A DNA stretch of 64,000 nt from Gammaproteobacteria bacterium (GTDB lineage: Bacteria > Pseudomonadota > Gammaproteobacteria > Coxiellales > Coxiellaceae): NCBI GenBank assembly GCA_023266215.1, contig JAHFRQ010000001.1, positions 62,001-126,000 on the forward strand. The letters run 5' to 3'. The notes beneath the pieces were generated by a model. The model did not search any database. It was not told the origin of the DNA and was given only the letters and a program-made list of their open reading frames with translations. The first letter of the stretch is position 1; every line of letters starts with the position of its first letter. Of the stretch, positions 52,819-59,504 are shown piece after piece. The position numbers were made by a program, and so were the translations under genes.

Positions 52819-53398
52819 CTTCCATTCCAATTAAAAATATTTTTGGATCCTTGATTATCTTAAGCACAAAATTATTTTTTTGTTTATATTTCCTTATCCA
52901 CTCTTTTTCGGAATAAAAAGTAGGATTAATTTGTCGTCCTAATTTTTCCTGCGCCGGCACAAGCAGCGGAAATAATTCTGCGTAAGACAATGTATCACTT
53001 ATTAACATTAAATCAATATCGCTACTCGCATTATCTGCTTGCTTTGCGACTGATCCATAAATAAATGCCATTGTGATTTCAGGCGAAACAGGTAGCAGTG
53101 CATCACGAACAACATCCGCTAAGCCAAATGTTTTTAATACGAGGCTGCGCAATTCAGAAAATATAGGTGATGATTGATTAGCATGGTAATACTTTTGTTT
53201 ACCCAACAACACTGAAGCAATTATCCCGGCGGCAGCTAATTTTTTAAGCTCAGATTGCACGCCACCTGTTCCGGAATCAATCAATCGAATAATTTCATTG
53301 GTATAAAAATCTTTTTCGGGCTGGCCATAAAGCAACCCCAATACCAATTGGCGTACCTTGGGAAATAACGCATTGGATAGGCCCGGTTTTTTATTCAT
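52796..53398 (-). CDS. Winged-helix plus MNT-type nucleotidyltransferase
   Basis: A 200-residue two-domain protein. Residues 10-75 form a winged helix-turn-helix (KVRQLVLGLLYGQPEKDFYTNEIIR, GGVQSELKKLAAAGII). Residues 95-190 are a nucleotidyltransferase with G-S-x10-D-x-D intact (GSVAKQADNASSDIDL). The helix-turn-helix suggests it represses its own promoter, whose inverted repeat surrounds the -35 box. No ribosome site precedes the ATG and the promoter would put the transcript start on the ATG itself, so the mRNA may be leaderless. Confidence 0.85.
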   Translation of the reverse strand: MNKKPGLSNALFPKVRQLVLGLLYGQPEKDFYTNEIIRLIDSGTGGVQSELKKLAAAGIIASVLLGKQKYYHANQSSPIFSELRSLVLKTFGLADVVRDALLPVSPEITMAFIYGSVAKQADNASSDIDLMLISDTLSYAELFPLLVPAQEKLGRQINPTFYSEKEWIRKYKQKNNFVLKIIKDPKIFLIGMEDEFKQLK

Positions 53399-53404
53399 TC
53401 TCTT

Positions 53405-53449
53405 ATTATAATACTTTTTTTAGGTATGATCAAACCTAAATTAGGTATG
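53405..53449 (-). promoter_or_regulatory. Promoter and operator of the wHTH-nucleotidyltransferase gene
   Basis: On the minus strand TTGATC (53428-53433) and TATAAT (53405-53410) are 17 bases apart. TTTAGGT and ACCTAAA (53419-53425 and 53434-53440) form an inverted repeat around the -35, and TTAGGTATG recurs directly at 53420-53428 and 53441-53449. Transcription should begin at about 53398, the first base of the start codon. Confidence 0.7.
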
Positions 53450-53548
53450 TTATATCAAATCAAAATCTTCTCTTCCCAATCGCACTATTTTTACGTAGAA
53501 TGGCCGCTTATTTTGTATTGAATTGATTTTTCATGAGGGTGAAACAGC

Positions 53549-53956
53549 ATGCTTGTTATTCGTTTATCACGTACGGGTGCCATAAAAGCGCCATTTTATC
53601 ATATACTTGTTGCCGATTCGCGCAAGCCAAATTGTGGTCGTTTTGTTGAGCAAGTCGGCTTCTACAATCCAATGGCACGCGGTAAAGAAACGCGTCTGCA
53701 GCTTAATCAAGAACGCATTAATCACTGGACAAGCTTAGGCGCTCAGCCATCTGACCGTGTGAGCTACTTGCTATCCGAAGTGAAAAAAGGCGTTGCAGTC
53801 AATGCACCCGCACCCAAACGCGGCGAATTGAAGGTTGCGCAAATTGAAGCGTCTCACAAAGCAGCTAAAGTAAAAGCAAAGGCAGAAGCTGAAACAGCTA
53901 AAGCAGAAGCAACACCAGAAATTGCTCCAGAAGCTGAAACCAAAACAGAAGAATAG
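53549..53956 (+). CDS. rpsP: Ribosomal protein bS16
   Basis: MLVIRLSRTGAIKAPFYHI, DSRKPNCGRFVEQVGFYNPM and LNQERINHWTSLGAQPSDRV cover the S16 fold. The protein has 135 residues against about 82 in E. coli. The extra C-terminus is a Lys/Ala/Glu-rich low-complexity tail (KAAKVKAKAEAETAKAEA), probably disordered. It heads rpsP-rimM-trmD-rplS and overlaps the GTG start of rimM by one base. A GAGGGTGA ribosome site precedes it. Confidence 0.95.
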   Translation: MLVIRLSRTGAIKAPFYHILVADSRKPNCGRFVEQVGFYNPMARGKETRLQLNQERINHWTSLGAQPSDRVSYLLSEVKKGVAVNAPAPKRGELKVAQIEASHKAAKVKAKAEAETAKAEATPEIAPEAETKTEE

Positions 53957-54453
53957 TGGATAAAAAAATCATTATCGGCCGCCTCGCAGGTGCTTATGGC
54001 ATCAAGGGGTGGTCACATTTAATCTCGTTCACTGATCCACAAGAAAATATTCTGCATTATTCAAACTGGCAAATTCAAAAAAATAATATTTGGCAATCCG
54101 TGTCGCGTGAAGCTGAAAAAAAACATGGCAATGGCTTTGTGGTGAAGTTAACAGGCTGTGACGACCGCGATCAAGCATTGTTATTAAAAAATACCGAAAT
54201 TGCTATTGATTCAGCTGATTTGCCCAAAGCACCTGACAATCAATATTACTGGGATGATTTAATTGGTTTTACTGTCATTGATTTATCTCGAAAATCACTA
54301 GGCACAATTGATTACTTATTTGCAACCGGCGCCAATGACGTGATTGCTGTCTCTCTTGATAAAAAACAGCATTTTATACCGTATTTAAAAGAAGTAGTGA
54401 AATCAGTTGATGTTAATAACAAAATAATAACGGTGGATTGGGAAATAATCTAA
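53956..54453 (+). CDS. rimM: Ribosome maturation factor RimM
   Basis: A 165-residue protein with GRLAGAYGIKGW at the N-terminus and a PRC-barrel C-terminus (YYWDDLIGFTV, VDWEII at the end). It assists 30S assembly by binding S19. It uses a GTG start overlapping the stop of rpsP by one base and abuts trmD directly, so the four genes form one operon. Confidence 0.92.
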   Translation: MDKKIIIGRLAGAYGIKGWSHLISFTDPQENILHYSNWQIQKNNIWQSVSREAEKKHGNGFVVKLTGCDDRDQALLLKNTEIAIDSADLPKAPDNQYYWDDLIGFTVIDLSRKSLGTIDYLFATGANDVIAVSLDKKQHFIPYLKEVVKSVDVNNKIITVDWEII

Positions 54454-55200
54454 ATGCGCTTTGATATTATTACTTTGTTTCCCGAAATTTTTTCTGCGTT
54501 AAAATCAGGTATTACAAACCGCGCGCTTGAAAATAAAATTATTGAACTGGCTTTTTGGAATCCGCGTGATTTTACGGATGATCCGTATAAGCGCGTCGAT
54601 GATCGTCCTTATGGTGGCGGCCCTGGAATGGTTATGCTGTATCAACCGCTACACGATGCGATTATGGCTGCAAAAGCGGCTTGCGCAAGTCCAGCGAAGG
54701 TTATTCATTTATCACCGCAAGGCAAGCCATTAACGCAAAAAATAATGCGCGAATTATCTCAAGATAAAAACAAAAGAATTATTTTAATTGCCAGTCGCTA
54801 CGAGGGCATTGATGAGCGATTATTAACGCATGACATTGAAGCAGAATATTCGATCGGGGACTATGTATTAAGTGGTGGCGAATTGCCCGCCATGGTTTTA
54901 ATCGATGGTATTACCAGATTGCTGCCCGGTGCGCTAAACGATCCCGAATCCGCGGCACAAGACTCGTTTCAAGAAGACCTGTTGGATTGTCCGCATTACA
55001 CACGCCCTGCTTTGGTGGATGGCATGTCGGTTCCTGAAATCTTACAGTCAGGCAATCACCAAGCGATTTCTGTATTTCGTCATCAAGAATCGCTTCGAAA
55101 TACTTGGCAAAAACGTCCAGATCTGTTACAAAGACGGACTCTAACTGAAGATGAGCGGAATTATCTGCAAAAATTGATCAGAAAAAGTACAGATCAATAG
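54454..55200 (+). CDS. trmD: tRNA (guanine-N1)-methyltransferase
   Basis: A 248-residue SPOUT methyltransferase, with FDIITLFPEIF at the start, DDRPYGGGPGMVML, LIASRYEGIDERL and GDYVLSGGELPAMV forming the trefoil-knot SAM site. It methylates G37 of tRNAs reading CNN and prevents frameshifting. It starts on the base after the rimM stop. Confidence 0.96.
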   Translation: MRFDIITLFPEIFSALKSGITNRALENKIIELAFWNPRDFTDDPYKRVDDRPYGGGPGMVMLYQPLHDAIMAAKAACASPAKVIHLSPQGKPLTQKIMRELSQDKNKRIILIASRYEGIDERLLTHDIEAEYSIGDYVLSGGELPAMVLIDGITRLLPGALNDPESAAQDSFQEDLLDCPHYTRPALVDGMSVPEILQSGNHQAISVFRHQESLRNTWQKRPDLLQRRTLTEDERNYLQKLIRKSTDQ

Positions 55201-55254
55201 GAATTTTTATTTAAATCAACAAGTTAGAAATAAACACAACGAAGGATATTTTTT

Positions 55255-55602
55255 ATGAGTAATCTTGTCCAAATGATCGAATCAGAACAAATGAAAGGCA
55301 AAACATTTCCAAAGTTTTTGCCAGGTGACACCGTGGTTGTACAAATCAAAGTGAAAGAAGGCGAGCGCGAACGTTTGCAATCTTTTGAAGGCACGGTTAT
55401 TGCTATTCGTAATCGCGGATTAAATTCTGCTTTTACGGTTCGCAAAATTTCACATGGCGAAGGTGTTGAGCGTGTTTTTCAAACGTATAGCCCCATCGTT
55501 GACAGCGTGACCGTTAAACGTAACGGTAACGTGCGTCGCGCAAAATTATATTACCTACGTGAATTACAAGGTAAGAAAGCGCGTATTGAAGAAAGAGTTT
55601 AA
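55255..55602 (+). CDS. rplS: Ribosomal protein bL19
   Basis: A 115-residue protein with the L19 pattern: [32 protein letters not shown] and [25 protein letters not shown]. It lies at the 30S-50S interface. It ends the rpsP-rimM-trmD-rplS operon and is followed by a hairpin repeat (55606-55641) before yhbY. Confidence 0.96.
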   Translation: MSNLVQMIESEQMKGKTFPKFLPGDTVVVQIKVKEGERERLQSFEGTVIAIRNRGLNSAFTVRKISHGEGVERVFQTYSPIVDSVTVKRNGNVRRAKLYYLRELQGKKARIEERV

Positions 55603-55605
55603 AAT

Positions 55606-55641
55606 CCCTCACCCTAACCCTCTCCCGAGTACGGGAGAGGG
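55606..55641. repeat. REP-like hairpin between rplS and yhbY
   Basis: A CCCTCACCCTAA lead-in precedes CCCTCTCCC (55618-55626), a 6-base loop and GGGAGAGGG, a perfect 9-bp stem. This resembles intergenic hairpin repeats widespread in gammaproteobacteria. No run of T follows, so it is more likely a repeat element or mRNA stabiliser than a terminator. Confidence 0.7.
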
Positions 55642-55653
55642 AACTGAAGAATC

Positions 55654-55965
55654 ATGACAAATAAATTAATGCCTCTCGACAAATCACAAATCAAAAAACT
55701 AAAATCATTGGTGCATCACTTGCATCCCATTATTTTATTGGGCGCTAAAGGATTAACCGATCAAGTGCATAAAGAAATCGCACAAGCATTATTCGATCAT
55801 GAATTAATAAAAATTAAATTGAACAGCAAAGATAAATCTGAAAAAGAAGTCTTAACTAAAACCATTTGCGAAAAGCACAGCGCGACTTTAATTACGCAAA
55901 TCGGACATATCATTGCGATTTATGCGCCTTCTGATAAATCCGAAAAGTCTATTTTATCTCAGTGA
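55654..55965 (+). CDS. yhbY: CRS1-YhbY domain RNA-binding protein
   Basis: A 103-residue KH-like RNA-binding protein: KKLKSLVHHLHPIILLGAKGLTDQV, LFDHELIKIKLN, and TLITQIGHIIAIYAP. The GAKGLT loop corresponds to the GxxG of the family. YhbY associates with pre-50S subunits, consistent with its place behind ribosomal genes. Confidence 0.9.
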   Translation: MTNKLMPLDKSQIKKLKSLVHHLHPIILLGAKGLTDQVHKEIAQALFDHELIKIKLNSKDKSEKEVLTKTICEKHSATLITQIGHIIAIYAPSDKSEKSILSQ

Positions 55966-55974
55966 GTCATCTAC

Positions 55975-56733
55975 ATGATTCAACTTAACAGCTTTACGCT
56001 CATTCAAGTAACCGGTGAAAAAGCACAAGTTTTTCTACAAGGCCAGCTGACCTGCGATATGCGATTGCTTTCAGAGCACGGCAGCAGTTCATTGGCTGCA
56101 ATCTGTGATCCCAAAGGTCGGATGATAGCGAATTTTTGGGTTGTCAATTTTCATCAAGATTATTTATTAATTTTACCGCGCAGCCTGTCAGACACACTAA
56201 TTAATCACTTAAGTAAATATGCTGTCTTTTCAAAAGTGCACGTTACGCGTTACTCAGGCGATTTAAAAATTTACGCATCACATCATCATCAGGCCAATAA
56301 AAATATTATTGTAGTTAATTTTAAAAATTCCAATAGAAATATAGTGCTGACAACAGAAATTTTTTCAACTGTCAGTGATGACGAGAGCGTGTTTCGAACA
56401 GACAATATTCGAGAGCAGTTTTGTATTTTATATCCTGAAACTAGTTTATTATTTATTCCACAAATGATTAATTTGCAGAATTGGGGCGGCGTGAGTTTCG
56501 AGAAAGGCTGCTATGTTGGTCAAGAAATAGTTGCCCGAACACAACATCTAGGCACATTAAAGCGGCACTTGCATTACCTTAAATTATCCCAAAGTAATAT
56601 TCCCAGCCCCGGCGATAAGCTCAATAATACTGCAGGCGATATCATTGGTGTTTTTGTGGACGCAACACTCACGTCGCCCAATCAAATCGAAGCACTGGTG
56701 GTGATTCAGGATCAAGCTGTATCAGGGCTATGA
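55975..56733 (+). CDS. ygfZ: tRNA-modifying/Fe-S repair folate-binding protein YgfZ
   Basis: A 252-residue protein of the GcvT-like fold with LQGQLTCDM near residue 22 and the signature KGCYVGQEIVARTQH (the reactive Cys) near residue 175. YgfZ supports MiaB and other iron-sulfur enzymes using tetrahydrofolate. It is 9 bases after yhbY. At 252 residues it is somewhat shorter than E. coli YgfZ (326). Confidence 0.9.
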   Translation: MIQLNSFTLIQVTGEKAQVFLQGQLTCDMRLLSEHGSSSLAAICDPKGRMIANFWVVNFHQDYLLILPRSLSDTLINHLSKYAVFSKVHVTRYSGDLKIYASHHHQANKNIIVVNFKNSNRNIVLTTEIFSTVSDDESVFRTDNIREQFCILYPETSLLFIPQMINLQNWGGVSFEKGCYVGQEIVARTQHLGTLKRHLHYLKLSQSNIPSPGDKLNNTAGDIIGVFVDATLTSPNQIEALVVIQDQAVSGL

Positions 56734-56794
56734 TTCGCTTCAAGTAGCATGTTAAAATACCTCGGAATTAACCAATCAGCTTAGGATTCCAAGG

Positions 56795-57592
56795 ATGCTA
56801 GCAGAATCAAGCAATACGATCAGGGATATGATCATCTACGAATTACCACTCAACGATGCAACGCGCATGTGCTTGCAACTTGAAAATTTATTTCATCAAT
56901 TTGACACAGCGATTGCAAGTCACTCTGCGCTGAATATTAAAAATGCAGTGACCGCTTTGTTAAAAATATTAGAAGTGGCCGAACGCCCTGATATTAAATC
57001 TAAGCTCTGCCAAACATTAACACAATGCTCAGCGACGCTAGATCTATTGAGTCGCTCACCGCAAGTCGATAAGCAACGCTTACAAACAACTTTGAAAAAA
57101 TTGGAGTTATTAAATAACCGTTTGAATAATTTGCAACATCGTATTGGCGAGCCGCTGCGCGAAAATGAATTTTTACATCAAATCAGATCAAATCTAGGTA
57201 ACCCAGGCGGTGTTTCAGATTATAAATTACCCGCTTATTTATTGTGGCAAAAAAAATCTCATGCAGAGCAAGGTGCAGATTTGAAAAACTGGATGCAGCA
57301 TTTTGTTGATCTACGAGAAATAGTAGAATCTATTTTATTAGTCACGCGAGAAAGTACGCCATTACAAAACGAAAATGCAGAAAACGGCTTTTATCATCAG
57401 ACTTTAAATCCCAACACAACTTATCTTTTGGTTCGTGTTGCGATTCCCACGCAATTAAATTTATATCCAGAATTTGGCGCGGGAAAACATCGCTTAACCA
57501 TTCGCTTTTTAACACCCAGCTATCACGGCGCCGGCAGACCCACTCAACCGCAACAGAATATCACGTTTCAGTTGAGCTGCTGTAAATTATGA
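56795..57592 (+). CDS. zapD: Cell division protein ZapD
   Basis: A 265-residue helical protein. It has YELPLNDATRMCLQLENLFHQF at the start, RDFxLR-like central helices and the conserved C-terminal GAGRPTQPQQNITFQLSCCKL. ZapD cross-links FtsZ filaments at the septum. The last 64 bases of this gene, with its stop codon, form the left member of a 66-base repeat whose other copy is at 59439-59504. The gene remains intact. The ATG at 56795 has TAGGA upstream. Confidence 0.92.
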   Translation: MLAESSNTIRDMIIYELPLNDATRMCLQLENLFHQFDTAIASHSALNIKNAVTALLKILEVAERPDIKSKLCQTLTQCSATLDLLSRSPQVDKQRLQTTLKKLELLNNRLNNLQHRIGEPLRENEFLHQIRSNLGNPGGVSDYKLPAYLLWQKKSHAEQGADLKNWMQHFVDLREIVESILLVTRESTPLQNENAENGFYHQTLNPNTTYLLVRVAIPTQLNLYPEFGAGKHRLTIRFLTPSYHGAGRPTQPQQNITFQLSCCKL

Positions 57593-57594
57593 TT
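57529..57594. repeat. Left copy of a 66-base direct repeat (native zapD 3' end)
   Basis: This 66-base segment recurs at 59439-59504 with 64 identical bases (differences at 57563/59473 and 57572/59482). It spans the last codons and stop of zapD. The two copies bracket the AbiE pair and mark the edges of a 1910-base insertion. Confidence 0.95.
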
Positions 57595-57626
57595 TAGCAG
57601 TTCAAAACAGCGACGACTCAAATAAT

Positions 57627-57672
57627 TTGATTATTTCTCCAGTATGCACTAAAATATACCCAATATTGGAGA
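57627..57672 (+). promoter_or_regulatory. abiE promoter with inverted-repeat operator
   Basis: TTGATT (57627-57632) and TAAAAT (57650-57655) are 17 bases apart. TCTCCAGTAT (57636-57645) and ATATTGGAGA (57663-57672) form a near-perfect inverted repeat over the spacer and start region, and CCAATATTGG is a palindrome at its right edge. AbiEi-type antitoxins are known to bind inverted repeats in their own promoter. Confidence 0.65.
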
Positions 57673-57678
57673 TATTTA

Positions 57679-58497
57679 ATGAATATAGACTCGTTTTTTT
57701 ATGAGCATTCGGTCTTTAGGCTTGATGAATATGCTGCCTGGAAAAAAATGCATGGCAGCAGCAGCAAAACTGCGATACATAGTTCCATAAAATACTACCT
57801 TAAAGAAGGTCGTCTAATTAATATCCGACGCGGATTGTATGCTGTTGTGCTGCCAAATAGCAGTGTTGAAAATACACCGGTTGATCCTTATCTCGTTGCT
57901 GCAAAAGCGAGTGATGATAGCGTGCTTGCTTATCACACAGCGCTAGAATTACACGGAACAGCATATTCTACTTTTGGAAAATTTATATTTTTAACGAGCA
58001 AAAAAATTAAAGCCTTTTATTTTCAAGATCAATTATTTCAACCCACCTCAATACCTACTTCACTTTACTCAAAAAGCGAAACAGGTATTACAACGATAGA
58101 TAGGCAAGGTATTTCTATTCGCATTACCAGTATCGAACGCACATTTGTTGATGCGCTTTCTCGTATTGAATTGTGTGGCGGACTTGAAGAAGTTGCGCGC
58201 TCGTTAGAATCGATGTCGGCATTGGATATCAATAATGTTATTCAATACACGCTGCAATTAAAAAACAGTGTTCTTGCGGCAAAAGTAGGCTATTTTTTAG
58301 AAAAACGCGAAGGTGCCTTTTCTGTTGACAGGAGTATACTCAAACCTCTATTTTCATTAAAACCAAAATCGCCACAATATTTAGATGCGCATCAAAAAAA
58401 ATATTGTCGCTATGTAATGCGTTGGAATTTAATGGTGCCAGAAAAATTTATAAACCGAACATTTGAAGAACCAAATTATGACAATAATGATGTCTAA
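57679..58497 (+). CDS. abiEi: AbiEi-like antitoxin/transcriptional regulator
   Basis: A 272-residue protein with an N-terminal winged helix (residues 1-60: FRLDEYAAWK, IKYYLKEGRLINIRRGLYAVV), followed by a region with DPYLVAAKASDDSVLAYHTALELHG and ITSIERTFVDALSR, all typical of type IV AbiEi antitoxins. It is expected to repress its promoter and neutralise AbiEii without contact. It ends 20 bases inside the abiEii start. Confidence 0.88.
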   Translation: MNIDSFFYEHSVFRLDEYAAWKKMHGSSSKTAIHSSIKYYLKEGRLINIRRGLYAVVLPNSSVENTPVDPYLVAAKASDDSVLAYHTALELHGTAYSTFGKFIFLTSKKIKAFYFQDQLFQPTSIPTSLYSKSETGITTIDRQGISIRITSIERTFVDALSRIELCGGLEEVARSLESMSALDINNVIQYTLQLKNSVLAAKVGYFLEKREGAFSVDRSILKPLFSLKPKSPQYLDAHQKKYCRYVMRWNLMVPEKFINRTFEEPNYDNNDV

Positions 58498-59485
58498 AGA
58501 AGCGTTAATGAAATCTGCAAAACTGCACTCCTATAAACCAGAAATGCTTGAAAAAGTACTGATATTAATCGACGTGCTTGGGCAATTTGCTGCCGTACCT
58601 TTTCTAAATGAGCACTTAGCTTTAAAGGGCGGAACCGCTCTTAATTTATTTCACTTTGAGAAAATACCCAGACTTTCTGTTGATATTGACCTAAATTATA
58701 TTGGTTCCGCTGATCAAAATATAATGAAAAAAGAAAGAAAAATAATTAATGGGGCTCTTTTTAAAATTATGCAACAAAATAATTTTGATTTAGAAAGAAG
58801 CCCTAATCATTACGCGGGTGGAAAAATGATATGGCGCTACCCAAGTGCATTAGGACAAAAAGGCAATTTGGAAATTGATTTGAATTATATGTATAGAAAA
58901 CCATTATGGCCAATTCAACATATAGAATCAAAATTAACAATCGAAAAATCAGCTGCCATTCCTGTTCTGGATATTCATGAATTATCAGCAGGAAAATTAG
59001 CGGCATTATTTGACAGGCAAGCAAGTCGCGATTTATTTGATGCACGATATTTATTAACGCATTGCGATTTAAATCGAAAAAAATTGCGCTTATCCTTTGT
59101 CATATATCTAGCGATTTCCACAGTTGAATTAAAAAATATAAAACCAGACTATATTAATTATGACTTACGAGATTTGCAAAACCGATTACTCCCCGTCTTG
59201 CATCAAGAAAAAATACCAAAAGCAAAATCAGATGTAAAAAACTTTGCTCAAACACTGTTGAATGAATTGCATGAAAAGTTGTCAGAAATATTACCCTTGA
59301 CAGATGCAGAAAATGAATTTATTAAAAAAATTCGAACCGATGGTATCATTGACCCAGCATTAATTACGAACGACGAAAAATTGTCTGAAATACTGGAATC
59401 TCATCCTGCTATTCTATGGGCTGCAAAAAGAAATGGGCCGCCGGCAGACCCACTCAACCGCAACAGAATATCGCGTTTCAGCTGA
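58478..59485 (+). CDS. abiEii: AbiEii-like nucleotidyltransferase toxin with altered C-terminus
   Basis: A nucleotidyltransferase with GGTALNLFHF and, further on, RLSVDIDLNY, the metal-binding Asp pair, then helical HELSAGKLAALFDRQASRDLFDARYLL, the AbiEii core. I start at the ATG at 58478 since an upstream 58463 codon is TTG; other ATGs follow at 58487 and 58490. Its last 15 residues are read in another frame from the duplicated zapD sequence, so its native C-terminus was replaced or extended by the insertion event. AbiEii homologues modify tRNA 3' ends or bind GTP. Confidence 0.87.
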   Translation: MTIMMSKEALMKSAKLHSYKPEMLEKVLILIDVLGQFAAVPFLNEHLALKGGTALNLFHFEKIPRLSVDIDLNYIGSADQNIMKKERKIINGALFKIMQQNNFDLERSPNHYAGGKMIWRYPSALGQKGNLEIDLNYMYRKPLWPIQHIESKLTIEKSAAIPVLDIHELSAGKLAALFDRQASRDLFDARYLLTHCDLNRKKLRLSFVIYLAISTVELKNIKPDYINYDLRDLQNRLLPVLHQEKIPKAKSDVKNFAQTLLNELHEKLSEILPLTDAENEFIKKIRTDGIIDPALITNDEKLSEILESHPAILWAAKRNGPPADPLNRNRISRFS

Positions 59486-59504
59486 GCTGCTGTAAATTAT
59501 GATT
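59439..59504. repeat. Right copy of the 66-base direct repeat
   Basis: A duplicate of the zapD 3' end (64 of 66 bases the same). It encodes the last residues of AbiEii in a frame different from zapD, and its end supplies part of the stop codon of the convergent 59503 gene. No integrase lies between the copies. Confidence 0.95.
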
